A stretch of DNA of 64,000 bases, taken from positions 930,001 through 994,000 of the forward strand of contig NZ_QPES01000001.1 in assembly GCF_009455685.1 (NCBI RefSeq). The letters are read 5' to 3'. The translations under genes were made by a program, and so were the position numbers. The notes below the pieces were generated by a model. That model had not been told where the DNA came from and did not search any database. It saw nothing but the letters and a program-made list of their open reading frames with translations. The DNA comes from Paraburkholderia hayleyella. GTDB taxonomy: Bacteria; Pseudomonadota; Gammaproteobacteria; Burkholderiales; Burkholderiaceae. Every line of letters begins with the position of its first letter. The first letter of the stretch is position 1. Shown piece by piece: positions 36,612 through 45,157 of the stretch.

Positions 36612-37496
36612 ATGAATCCGGGCGTTATTTACGCGTTTCTCGCATTTGTCATCTGGGGCATGTTCCCGGTTTATTTCAAGGCGCTGCAACAGATCTCCGC
36701 GCTGGAGATGCTGGCTCACCGCATGGTCTGGTCGATGCTGTTTCTCTTTGTCGTGCTGACGTGGCGTCAGCAGTGGCGCTGGCTCGGTCCGGTGTTGCGC
36801 GACCGGCGTTTGCTGGCGCGTTTTACAGCCAGCGCCCTATTGCTCTCGACGAACTGGGGCATCTATATCTGGGCGGTGAACGCTGGACATATCGTCGAAG
36901 CCAGCCTCGGCTACTTCATCAATCCACTGATGAACGTGCTCTTTGGCCTGGGCTTTCTCGGCGAACGGCTGCGGCGTGTGCAGTGGCTGGCGGTGGCGAT
37001 TGCTGCCGCGGGCGTGTTGTGGCTCACCTGGCAAAATGGACAGCCGCCGTGGATCAGCTTCGCGCTGGCATTGACCTTTGGCGGCTATGGCCTGTTGCGC
37101 AAGACCGCGAAGCTGGGGGCGCTGGAAGGGCTCACGCTCGAAACCATGCTGTTGTTTCCGGTGGCGGTGGTATATCTCGCGCTGATGGCGGCGCAAGGTG
37201 AAAGCGGTTTTGCCGATGCTTCGCTGGGTATCAAACTGCTGCTGGTGCTGGCGGGGCCGATCACGGCGATTCCGCTGCTGCTGTTTGCAGCAGGGGCGCG
37301 GAGAATTCCGCTATCGATGCTGGGATTGATTCAGTACATCACGCCGACGTTGCAACTGCTGCTGGGTGTGCTGATTTATCACGAGGCCTTCGGCGAGGTC
37401 CGGCTGGTGGGTTATGGCGCGATCTGGGTGGCACTGGCGGTGTATTCGCTCGAAGGTTTGTGGCGCGCGCAGCAGGGACGTAGCCGCGCGGGCTAG
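36612..37496 (+). CDS. rarD: RarD-type EamA transporter
   Basis: 294 aa, ten hydrophobic segments in two EamA halves. MNPGVIYAFLAFVIWGMFPVYFK, EMLAHRMVWSMLF, LSTNWGIYIWAVNAGHIVEASLGYFINPL and LGLIQYITPTLQLLLGVLIYHE are the RarD signature sequences. The family is linked to chloramphenicol resistance in name, but the natural substrate is unknown. The Met at 36612 matches the family N-terminus; the frame is open upstream to 36369. Confidence 0.93.
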   Translation: MNPGVIYAFLAFVIWGMFPVYFKALQQISALEMLAHRMVWSMLFLFVVLTWRQQWRWLGPVLRDRRLLARFTASALLLSTNWGIYIWAVNAGHIVEASLGYFINPLMNVLFGLGFLGERLRRVQWLAVAIAAAGVLWLTWQNGQPPWISFALALTFGGYGLLRKTAKLGALEGLTLETMLLFPVAVVYLALMAAQGESGFADASLGIKLLLVLAGPITAIPLLLFAAGARRIPLSMLGLIQYITPTLQLLLGVLIYHEAFGEVRLVGYGAIWVALAVYSLEGLWRAQQGRSRAG

Positions 37497-37620
37497 TGTT
37501 GTGAACGGTTTTGGGACGTTTTTATTTTTGCGGCTCACCCGGCCACGAGCGTGGCGCGGGTGGAATGCGGGTGGAATGCCGGACTGGTTGGACCTGCGGT
37601 CCTGTTGCACCCGCCGGAGG

Positions 37621-38643
37621 TTAAGGCTGTACCGCTTGCCACGAGGAATCAGGATCGAACGCCTTGAGCATCGCTGCCGCACGGGCGGAGCGTGGCCCGA
37701 GGTTCTTCTGGTACAACTGGCCGTCCTGGTTGACGATAAAACTCATCACACCGGTCTTGCCGTACTCGACGGGCCACGCCACTAACGCATAGCCTTGGGT
37801 GAGCACACCCTGCTTGAGATAGTTCTGCGCGCCGCCTTTTGCATGCGGGCCCTGTGCCGTCAGAATCCGGTAGTGATAACCGTAATACCCTTCCTTGAGC
37901 CCACCCTTTTGTGACATCACGGCCGCTAGCGGGCCGAGTGGGCTTTGCGGCTCGCCCGGCGCCGTTGGCCAGTACAGCCCATCGCGCTGGCTCGGGGTGC
38001 TGACGATGCGCGAGGCGTAGTGCTGCGTCAGCGCGTGATAGTCGTTTTGCGCGTCGAGATATCCCAGCGCGGTCATCATTGCCGCATGTTCATTGCGGCC
38101 GATGCGGCGCGTCAGGATTTCGTCCTGGGCGGCGACAGGATCGAAGTGCCAGCCACTGGCGCTTTGCACAAGGGGAATCGGCAGGGTCCAGCCACTTGTC
38201 CCGACCGCCAGGTGAGCACGGGCGTGGGGGGCCTGGGGGGCCTGGCTATGGGGGGCAGCAGATGCGGGTGCGGCAGACGCGGTGTCCGGAACGATTTGAT
38301 GGCCTTTCGACCAGGCTTCGAGGAAGGCGTAAATATCGTTTTCGCCGATTTCACGGGTGGGAATGAAGCGCTGGAAATCGTTGCCCAGAACGTGTTTCAT
38401 GGCGTCGTGATCGTTGCTGGCGAGCGCCTCGACGAAGGCGCTGGCGGCCGCATCCGGCGTGGGATAGCGTGCCTGGGCGCAAACAGCGCTGGAGCCGAGT
38501 GCGAGCGCGGCGCACGCGAGCGTGACGCGCGCTGCCGTTAACACGGTGCGGTGCGGAGCAGGCGGGTGAATACGATAAATGCGCTGCATCCGGTGGGTGA
38601 AAGGTGCAAAAAAGCGAATCATGAGCGGCTCCTTTTTGATCAT
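37621..38643 (-). CDS. DUF2950 protein, exported
   Basis: 340 aa. A long N-region and hydrophobic stretch (LTAARVTLACAALALGSSAVCAQA) form a Sec signal. The mature protein carries the DUF2950 signatures YPTPDAAASAFVEALASND, GWHFDPVAAQDEILTRRIGRNE, GLYWP, GYYGYHYRILTAQGPHAKGGA and FIVNQDGQLYQKNLG. An Ala/Pro/His-rich insert lies at about 120-145. A Met seven codons later is an alternative start. It follows the DUF3300 gene by 8 bp, a pairing typical of the two families; function unknown. Confidence 0.9.
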   Translation of the reverse strand: MIKKEPLMIRFFAPFTHRMQRIYRIHPPAPHRTVLTAARVTLACAALALGSSAVCAQARYPTPDAAASAFVEALASNDHDAMKHVLGNDFQRFIPTREIGENDIYAFLEAWSKGHQIVPDTASAAPASAAPHSQAPQAPHARAHLAVGTSGWTLPIPLVQSASGWHFDPVAAQDEILTRRIGRNEHAAMMTALGYLDAQNDYHALTQHYASRIVSTPSQRDGLYWPTAPGEPQSPLGPLAAVMSQKGGLKEGYYGYHYRILTAQGPHAKGGAQNYLKQGVLTQGYALVAWPVEYGKTGVMSFIVNQDGQLYQKNLGPRSARAAAMLKAFDPDSSWQAVQP

Positions 38644-38651
38644 GCGAATGG

Positions 38652-39974
38652 TTAGCGATGAAAGTGGCGCTGACCGCCGCCACGCTGCATGCCACCCCCG
38701 CCGCCACCCCGCAGGATGCCGCCGCCGTTTGCGCCCAGCCCATTGGGCCGCGGCGCTTGCAAGCCGGCGGGCTCCGCCATGCTGCCTCGCGTAGCGGAGG
38801 GCATGCGGCCGGAGAGCGCCTGACGGCTAGCTTCGCCGCGTTGCATTTCTTGCCGGGCGGCATTGCCGTTGCCTGCGCCGCGTAACGCGTTGTCGTGGTT
38901 CAGGCTGTGCGCCTGGCTGCGTAAATTACCTTCACCGGTTGCCGCGCCGCCTTGATGAATCTCCTGAACGCGCTGGCTGGCGTTGCCGCCGAGGCTTTGC
39001 CCCGTGCGGTTTTGCAGGGTTTGCTGGGCTTGGGTACGAGCTGCGGTGATATCGCGGCCACGGTAGGCATCGCGCTGCGCCATGCCCATGCCGCCTGCCA
39101 TGCCATCCGGGCCGCGATTCAGATTCGCGTGACGGTTGACGCTGTCATTCCGGTTCCAGTTCGCGGTGTTGCCATTTGCGTTGATCCGGTTATTGACGTT
39201 GAGGTTGTTGTAACGATTGACGTTGATATTGACGTCGTGGGTATTCCAGTTGAATCCGCCCCAGAGCGAATTGGCCACGGCCACCCCTGCGCCGAACGCA
39301 AGGCCCGTGGCGAAGCCGGCCGCAATCGCATAGCCGGGTGGCGGTGGCACATACACCGGTGGATAAGCGGGATAAGGCCATGTGCCGTAGACCACCGTTG
39401 GGTTGTAGGTCGGCACATACACCACTTGCGGATTGACCGGCACGATCTGGATGGTGCTTTGCTCGACGATGACCTTTTGCTGCTCGCCAGATTTCAGGTT
39501 GCCTGCCTGCTGTGCTTGCCGCCGCAGGCGTTGCACTGAATCCATGACGTCGTTGGGTTGTGCCAGAAAGGCATCGCCCAACTGCGAGACCCAACTGGGT
39601 TTGGACGCCATCATGGCGAGCACCTGGGGAAAGGCGACCAGCGATTGCACACTGGGATCCCACGGCTCACTGGCGACGGCCTTGACTGCATCATCGCCTG
39701 TCAGATTGGGATGGGCTTTCGACCAGGCCGCCGCGGCGGCGACATCGGAGGCAAAGGTCGAAGCCATCAACACTTGGGCGAGCAGCGCGTCGGGATACAG
39801 CGCAATGGGTGCGCTCAGTGCATCCAGTTGCGGGTTTGATATTTTCGCGCTGGTTTTCGCGGTGTTTTGTGCCCAGGCGGCAGTGGGTGCGGCGGTGCCG
39901 ATAAAGAGCGGCGCACCCGCGAGCGCGGCGCACAAAAGCAGCAGACGGCGCTTGTAGGCTTCGGATCGTTGCAC
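38652..39974 (-). CDS. DUF3300 protein, exported, with Asn- and Gly-rich tail
   Basis: 440 aa from a GTG at 39974. The signal peptide RRLLLLCAALAGAPLF...AWAQ is followed by the DUF3300 domain (LDALSAPIALYPDALLAQVLMASTF, AMMASKPSWVSQLGDAFLAQ, VQRLRRQAQQAGNL), the segment QIVPVNPQVVYVPTYNPTVVYG, and a hydrophobic GFATGLAFGAGVAV. Residues after about 290 are a low-complexity region rich in Asn, then Gly and Arg, ending GGQRHFHR. GGGAG lies 10 nt before the GTG; a Met at 40037 is the alternative. Probably envelope-associated. Confidence 0.87.
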   Translation of the reverse strand: MQRSEAYKRRLLLLCAALAGAPLFIGTAAPTAAWAQNTAKTSAKISNPQLDALSAPIALYPDALLAQVLMASTFASDVAAAAAWSKAHPNLTGDDAVKAVASEPWDPSVQSLVAFPQVLAMMASKPSWVSQLGDAFLAQPNDVMDSVQRLRRQAQQAGNLKSGEQQKVIVEQSTIQIVPVNPQVVYVPTYNPTVVYGTWPYPAYPPVYVPPPPGYAIAAGFATGLAFGAGVAVANSLWGGFNWNTHDVNINVNRYNNLNVNNRINANGNTANWNRNDSVNRHANLNRGPDGMAGGMGMAQRDAYRGRDITAARTQAQQTLQNRTGQSLGGNASQRVQEIHQGGAATGEGNLRSQAHSLNHDNALRGAGNGNAARQEMQRGEASRQALSGRMPSATRGSMAEPAGLQAPRPNGLGANGGGILRGGGGGGMQRGGGQRHFHR

Positions 39975-40563
39975 GATGAAGTTCTCCCAGTTGAATGGAA
40001 CATAGGGCGAGGGACTGCAGGTGAAGCCTGGAGCCATGATCGCTGCCGTTGCCTCACGGCGCCTGCTGTACCAGGCGCCGGGCGTGGAACACAGGCCACA
40101 TGAGCACTCAGCAGCGATCACCACGAGCAGGTTGCCCGGTTTCTGCTGCGTGAAAAAACAGGCCCCGGCGCAATCGATGACGCAACGAGGCGAACGAATG
40201 CGCTTAAGCGTTGTATTTCTTGTTTCAGTTTCTTGCTGCAGATGCGAACTGGCCTGGAATAACGCGCAGTCATGGAACCATGGAATGCCGGATGAAGCGA
40301 GCCCTAAGCGGGCGGTAAGTGGGCGGTAAGCGGGCGGCAAATGACGGGGCCGATTATGGGGCCAGTAATAGTCAGGCGAGGCTAGCAGCTTTCCCCGGCG
40401 CTTTCACGCTTTTTTGGGAAAAATACGGAGATTTCCGTGGAGTTCTCCCAGGCGAGCGGGTATACCCGCTCGCCTGGCCAACATAAGGTGTTGAACATCA
40501 TTGAATTAAAAGGATTTTTTTCTGCTTTTTGAAAACAGGTTTGAACAACTTTCCGCCCTCCTT
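39975..40563. other. Divergent intergenic region, DUF3300 gene / groES
   Basis: About 590 bp without a supported gene. Short GGGCGGTAAG repeats lie near 40309-40335. The right end contains the groESL control region. Confidence 0.4.
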
Positions 40564-40591
40564 CTTGAATTTGTCACAGGTCGTCCATATA
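40564..40591 (+). promoter_or_regulatory. Heat-shock-like (sigma-32) promoter of groESL
   Basis: CTTGAA (40564-40569), a 13-nt spacer and GTCCATAT (40583-40590) match the sigma-32 pattern CTTGAA-N13-CCCCATNT at 6/6 and 6/8 positions. It lies immediately before the CIRCE operator. Confidence 0.6.
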
Positions 40592-40592
40592 C

Positions 40593-40619
40593 TTGGCACT
40601 CGCCGCACGAGAGTGCTAA
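40593..40619. promoter_or_regulatory. CIRCE operator (HrcA site) of groESL
   Basis: TTGGCACTC-N9-GAGTGCTAA, differing by one base from the CIRCE consensus TTAGCACTC-N9-GAGTGCTAA. CIRCE is bound by the repressor HrcA; here it sits between a sigma-32-like promoter and groES, implying double control. Confidence 0.93.
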
Positions 40620-40693
40620 CAATTTTGCCGGTTGGTTTCACCAGCTGGTTTTTCTCAGCGTTCTTCAATCTCAATTAAGAGAGGAGTATCTCT

Positions 40694-40984
40694 ATGAACC
40701 TTCGTCCTTTGCATGATCGCGTGATCGTCAAACGCCTGGATCAGGAAACCAAAACTGCATCAGGTATCGTGATTCCCGAAGCCGCAGCAGAAAAGCCGGA
40801 TCAGGGCGTCATCATGGCTGTTGGTCCAGGCAAGCGTGACGACAAGGGCGCCTACATTGCGCTTGACGTGAAAGTGGGCGATCGCATCCTGTTCGGCAAG
40901 TACGCTGGCCAGACCGTCAAGGTCGATGGCGACGAACTGCTGGTGATGCGCGAGGAAGACATCATGGCCGTGGTGCAAAAGTAA
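40694..40984 (+). CDS. groES: GroES co-chaperonin
   Basis: 96 aa, the usual length. MNLRPLHDRVIVKRLDQE, the mobile loop with SGIVIPEAAAEKP, and ILFGKYAGQTVKVDGDELLVMREEDIMAVV are invariant GroES features. Forms the heptameric lid of GroEL. SD GAGAGGAG precedes the ATG. Followed by groEL after 54 bp. Confidence 0.99.
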   Translation: MNLRPLHDRVIVKRLDQETKTASGIVIPEAAAEKPDQGVIMAVGPGKRDDKGAYIALDVKVGDRILFGKYAGQTVKVDGDELLVMREEDIMAVVQK

Positions 40985-41038
40985 GCTCACACGCTTTCAT
41001 TTGGTCTCATATTCTAAAGAATTCAAGGAGTTACAAAG

Positions 41039-42679
41039 ATGGCAGCTAAAGATGTCGTATTCGGCGATTCCGCCCGTGCCAAGATGGTTGAAGGCGTGAA
41101 CATTCTCGCCAACGCAGTGAAAGTCACCCTGGGCCCGAAGGGCCGTAACGTGGTGCTCGAGCGCAGCTTCGGCGGCCCGACTGTCACCAAGGACGGTGTT
41201 TCGGTCGCCAAAGAAATCGAACTGAAAGACAAGCTCCAGAACATGGGCGCGCAAATGGTCAAGGAAGTCGCTTCCAAGACCAGCGACAACGCCGGCGACG
41301 GCACCACCACGGCAACCGTGCTGGCCCAGTCGATCGTCCGCGAAGGCATGAAATACGTCGCTTCGGGCATGAACCCGATGGACCTCAAGCGCGGTATCGA
41401 CAAGGCTGTAACGGCCGCTATCGAAGAGCTGCGCAAGATCAGCAAGCCTTGCACGACCAACAAAGAGATCGCCCAGGTGGGCTCGATTTCGGCAAACAGC
41501 GATTCGTCGATTGGCGACCGCATTGCTGAAGCGATGGACAAGGTAGGCAAGGAAGGCGTGATTACGGTGGAAGACGGCAAGTCGCTGCAGGACGAGCTGG
41601 ACGTCGTCGAAGGCATGCAATTCGACCGTGGTTACCTGTCGCCTTACTTCATCAACAATCCAGACAAGCAAGTTGCTGTGCTCGAAAACCCGTTCGTGCT
41701 GTTGCACGACAAGAAGGTGTCGAACATCCGTGACCTGCTGCCGGTACTGGAGCAAGTCGCCAAGGCTGGCCGTCCGCTTCTGATCATCGCTGAAGATGTC
41801 GAAGGCGAAGCGTTGGCTACGCTGGTGGTGAACAACATCCGCGGCATTCTGAAGACGGTGGCGGTGAAGGCACCGGGCTTTGGCGACCGCCGCAAGGCCA
41901 TGCTGGAAGACATCGCCATCCTGACCGGTGGTCAGGTGATCGCCGAAGAAACCGGCCTGACACTGGAAAAAGCCACGCTGGCTGAGCTGGGTCAAGCCAA
42001 GCGCATCGAAGTGGGCAAGGAAAACACGACGATCATCGACGGCGCAGGCGAAGCAGCCAGCATCGAAGCCCGTGTGAAGCAAGTACGCACGCAAATCGAA
42101 GAAGCCTCGTCGGATTACGACCGCGAAAAGCTGCAAGAGCGCGTGGCCAAGCTGGCTGGCGGTGTTGCCGTGATCAAGGTTGGCGCGGCCACCGAAGTCG
42201 AAATGAAAGAAAAGAAAGCACGTGTCGAAGATGCCCTGCATGCCACGCGCGCAGCGGTGGAAGAAGGCATTGTGGCGGGCGGTGGCGTTGCGCTGATCCG
42301 TGCACGCACGGCAATCGCAGGCCTGAAGGGCTCCAACCCTGATCAGGACGCTGGCATCAAGATCGTGCTGCGCGCGATGGAAGAGCCGCTGCGTCAGATC
42401 GTAGCGAACGGCGGCGAAGAAGCCAGCGTGGTTGTGGCAGCGGTTGCGGCTGGCACGGGTAACTACGGCTACAACGCTGCAACGGGCGAGTACGTCGATC
42501 TGGTTGCCGCGGGCGTGGTTGATCCGACGAAGGTGACGCGTACGGCGCTGCAAAATGCCGCTTCGGTTGCTGGCCTGCTGCTGACCACGGACGCAGCTGT
42601 CTGTGAGTTGCCGAAGGACGATGCTCCGATGCCTGGTGGTATGCCTGGCGGTATGGGCGGCATGGGTATGGACATGTAA
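41039..42679 (+). CDS. groEL: GroEL chaperonin
   Basis: 546 aa 60-kDa chaperonin. Contains VTLGPKGRNVVLERSFG, the ATP-binding GDGTTTATVLAQ, the apical-domain segment MQFDRGYLSPYFINNP and AAVEEGIVAGGGVALIRA, ending in the GGM repeat tail GGMPGGMGGMGMDM. Second gene of the heat-shock operon with groES. AAGGAG upstream. A small hairpin (ATTCGGC/GCCGAAT) immediately follows the stop, and a terminator lies about 95 bp on. Confidence 0.99.
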   Translation: MAAKDVVFGDSARAKMVEGVNILANAVKVTLGPKGRNVVLERSFGGPTVTKDGVSVAKEIELKDKLQNMGAQMVKEVASKTSDNAGDGTTTATVLAQSIVREGMKYVASGMNPMDLKRGIDKAVTAAIEELRKISKPCTTNKEIAQVGSISANSDSSIGDRIAEAMDKVGKEGVITVEDGKSLQDELDVVEGMQFDRGYLSPYFINNPDKQVAVLENPFVLLHDKKVSNIRDLLPVLEQVAKAGRPLLIIAEDVEGEALATLVVNNIRGILKTVAVKAPGFGDRRKAMLEDIAILTGGQVIAEETGLTLEKATLAELGQAKRIEVGKENTTIIDGAGEAASIEARVKQVRTQIEEASSDYDREKLQERVAKLAGGVAVIKVGAATEVEMKEKKARVEDALHATRAAVEEGIVAGGGVALIRARTAIAGLKGSNPDQDAGIKIVLRAMEEPLRQIVANGGEEASVVVAAVAAGTGNYGYNAATGEYVDLVAAGVVDPTKVTRTALQNAASVAGLLLTTDAAVCELPKDDAPMPGGMPGGMGGMGMDM

Positions 42680-42771
42680 TTCGGCTTTAGCCGAATACAT
42701 GAGAGCATGCGCCGTGAGGCGCGTGCCTGAAATAAGGCAATGAGGCTGGCATTGGCTGGTTTCTGTGCTGG

Positions 42772-42806
42772 AAAGCCCTCACGGTTTTTGCCGTGAGGGC
42801 TTTTTT
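42772..42806 (+). terminator. Terminator of the groESL operon
   Basis: AAGCCCTCACGG pairs with CCGTGAGGGCTT around a TTTTTG loop, followed by a T run (to 42806). Confidence 0.93.
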
Positions 42807-42965
42807 AATGTGCCGCCTTAATGAGGTATACGCGTGAGATATGCGTGATTGCTACCCAAGGCTACTTCAGCACTTGAATTCCTTTGCGTTTATCTGGATA
42901 TTAAGCGTTGCCGTTGCAGAAACGGTCGACAACAAGGCTTACCACTTCTAAATCAGGAGATTCAA

Positions 42966-43304
42966 ATGCCAGGCCATTACATCATTAAAAAATCCAGCGC
43001 CGTTCAGCCCTATCACTTTGTACTGCGTGCTGATAATAATCAGGTAATCCTTGCGAGTGAGAATTACGCCTCCAAACAAAGTGCCCAGAAAGGCATCGCT
43101 TCGTGCCAGGAAAACAGCGCGAATGATAGCCGCTACGAGCGCAAGACATCGACGGCAAGTCAACCGTACTCTTTCGTACTCAAGGCCGCGAACGGCGAAG
43201 TCATTGGGCGCAGCGAAAACTATGCGAGTGAAGCGAGCCGGGACAACGGTATCGCTTCCGTGAAGACAAATGGCCCGACCGCGGACATCCGTGATGAAAC
43301 CTGA
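42966..43304 (+). CDS. YegP-like protein with two DUF1508 repeats
   Basis: 112 aa. Two tandem DUF1508 units: residues about 9-50 (QPYHFVLRADNNQVILASENY) and 60-101 (QPYSFVLKAANGEVIGRSENY), each followed by an SxxxxxxGIAS helix. The family is small, cytosolic and of unknown function. SD AGGAG 7 nt before the ATG; the open frame upstream to 42849 is not supported. Confidence 0.93.
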   Translation: MPGHYIIKKSSAVQPYHFVLRADNNQVILASENYASKQSAQKGIASCQENSANDSRYERKTSTASQPYSFVLKAANGEVIGRSENYASEASRDNGIASVKTNGPTADIRDET

Positions 43305-43792
43305 ACGTTAGGCTTAAGGCTTGCTGCAAGAGGGTTATAAGCCTGGGGCCTGAAGCCTGAGGGATGTCACCGTTATTCAGCCGTGGGCCCAGCCAGCGTA
43401 GGGCGCCACGGTGCTTTAAACGATTTTAGCCAGTGCGAGAGAATTAAAACGGCATTAATACAAGTCTTGCCTCCCCCTCAACGCGCTCAGCGTGCATGGT
43501 CTCGCCTGGCCCCATCCGTATATCTCACGGCCATGCCACACAAAAATAACCGCGACACCCGCTCGTACACGCGTACACGCATTGGCCCAGCGATAAAGCA
43601 TTTTGAATGGACGGCCTAAAAATCCCTCTGGTTTTTCCTGGTGATGCAAAATGCATTAATGGTGCAACCTATGCGTTTTAGAAAATCGCAACCCGGTTGC
43701 GACAGCGCGTCGCGGTTTATCTCAAATTATGGTTGCAATGGAGGAAAACCCTGCCGATTCGATATATTGCTTATCGCATAATTGGAGTTACA
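43305..43792. other. Long intergenic region upstream of livH (left part)
   Basis: No gene seen. Contains a palindrome CGCAACC-C-GGTTGCG at 43687-43701 and AT-rich sequence at 43725-43785. Could hold the promoter of a transcript running through 43793-43921 into livH. Confidence 0.4.
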
Positions 43793-43921
43793 ATGCGCCC
43801 GTTCCAAGGGCCGCAGCCTTTGAATGGACGGGTTGGGAGAGATGGGAGGCTTGGTTTAAGGAGGTCCGTTATCGAGTGTCAGGCTGACGGGTTTCTGGTT
43901 CGTCTGCCGCACGAAAAATGA
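43793..43921 (+). CDS. Possible 42-aa small protein / leader peptide
   Basis: ATG at 43793 follows TTGGAG by 5 nt. The peptide MRPFQGPQPLNGRVGRDG continues to a stop at 43921. It has no hydrophobic segment and no run of branched-chain residues that would mark a classical leader. A hairpin follows 85 bp later. Coding status is uncertain. Confidence 0.3.
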   Translation: MRPFQGPQPLNGRVGRDGRLGLRRSVIECQADGFLVRLPHEK

Positions 43922-44006
43922 TCGATGATCGCAAGGCGCTAGCCGGGACAATGGCTGGAGTTTGTACGAATCAATAACACGACTATCAACGGGGAATAAA
44001 GCTTTG

Positions 44007-44037
44007 ACGGCACCGGATCATCCAGCGGTGCCGTTTT
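44007..44037 (+). terminator. Terminator-like hairpin upstream of livH
   Basis: ACGGCACCG (44007-44015) pairs with CGGTGCCGT (44026-44034), followed by TTTT. It lies 157 bp before livH, so it either ends a short upstream transcript or attenuates the liv operon. Confidence 0.55.
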
Positions 44038-44193
44038 CACATCCGCTTCCAGCGGCTGGCAACGAAAGGAGGGCGCGTTGGCGTACTGATTGCGCTTGCA
44101 TCTTTCATCGGACCTTTTTGAGTATCCGCCGTGGCACGGTTGTTGCATGCATCTTATGGATGCCATCCGGCGTTACAGGCTAAGGAGCATTAA

Positions 44194-45144
44194 ATGGATA
44201 TTTTCATCCAGCAGATTCTGAATGGGCTGGTGCTGGGCAGTATTTACGCCATCATCGCGCTGGGCTACACGATGGTGTACGGCATTTTGGGGATTATCAA
44301 TTTCGCTCATGGCGATGTGCTGATGGTCGGCGCCATGGTCGCGTTGTCCGCGATTGGCGTGTTGCAAAACCATTTTCCTGGACTGGGTGCGGTGCCTACC
44401 CTCGTCATCGCGTTGTTGATTGCCGCCGCGGTGTGTGCGCTGGTCGGCTATACCATCGAGCGCGTCGCTTACCGGCCGCTGCGGCGTGCTCCCCGTCTGG
44501 CGCCGCTGATTACCGCGATTGGCGTGTCGATCCTGTTGCAAACACTGGCGATGATGATCTGGTCGCGCAATCCGCTACCGTTCCCGCAACTGCTGCCTAC
44601 CAACCCGATCAACGTGATTCATGCCACTGACACCTCGCCGGGTGCGGTGATCTCAATGACCGAGATCGTCATCATTGTCACGGCATTTGTGGTGATGGGC
44701 GCGCTGCTGCTGCTGGTGCACAAGACCCGTCTGGGCCGCGCGATGCGGGCGATTGCCGAAAATCCCAATGTGGCCAGCCTGATGGGCGTGAACCCGAATT
44801 TCGTGATCTCCGCGACCTTCATGATCGGCTCGGCGCTGGCCGCGCTCGCGGGCGTGATGATCGCATCCGAATACGGCAATGCGCACTTTTACATGGGCTT
44901 TATTCCAGGCATCAAGGCGTTCACCGCCGCGGTGCTGGGCGGCATTGGCAATCTCGGTGGGGCCATGGTCGGCGGGATTTTGCTTGGCTTGATCGAGCAA
45001 CTGGGCGCGGGCTATATCGGCAATCTGACCCATGGCGTGTTCGGGAGTAATTATCAGGATGTCTTCGCCTTCATCGTGCTGATCGTCGTGCTGGTGTTCC
45101 GTCCGTCCGGCCTGCTCGGCGAACGGGTCGCAGACCGCGCTTAA
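44194..45144 (+). CDS. livH: Branched-chain amino-acid ABC transporter permease LivH
   Basis: 316 aa, about 8 membrane segments. NGLVLGSIYAIIALGYTMVYGILGIINFAHGDVLM at the N-terminus and GRAMRAIAENPNVASLMGVN are the LivH hallmarks. It forms the inner-membrane channel with LivM, driven by LivG and LivF. SD AAGGAG 7 nt before the ATG. First gene of livHMGF; no periplasmic binding-protein gene is seen beside it. Confidence 0.96.
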   Translation: MDIFIQQILNGLVLGSIYAIIALGYTMVYGILGIINFAHGDVLMVGAMVALSAIGVLQNHFPGLGAVPTLVIALLIAAAVCALVGYTIERVAYRPLRRAPRLAPLITAIGVSILLQTLAMMIWSRNPLPFPQLLPTNPINVIHATDTSPGAVISMTEIVIIVTAFVVMGALLLLVHKTRLGRAMRAIAENPNVASLMGVNPNFVISATFMIGSALAALAGVMIASEYGNAHFYMGFIPGIKAFTAAVLGGIGNLGGAMVGGILLGLIEQLGAGYIGNLTHGVFGSNYQDVFAFIVLIVVLVFRPSGLLGERVADRA

Positions 45145-45157
45145 GGAGCTCACTCAT

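Noticed and set aside
40997..42700. 567-codon minus-strand frame opposite groEL
   Set aside because: A known artefact of groEL codon usage; the plus strand encodes an unmistakable GroEL.
43687..43701. Palindrome CGCAACC-C-GGTTGCG as a specific operator
   Set aside because: Too far from livH and unsupported by a second site or known regulator; kept only as a note in the gap entry.
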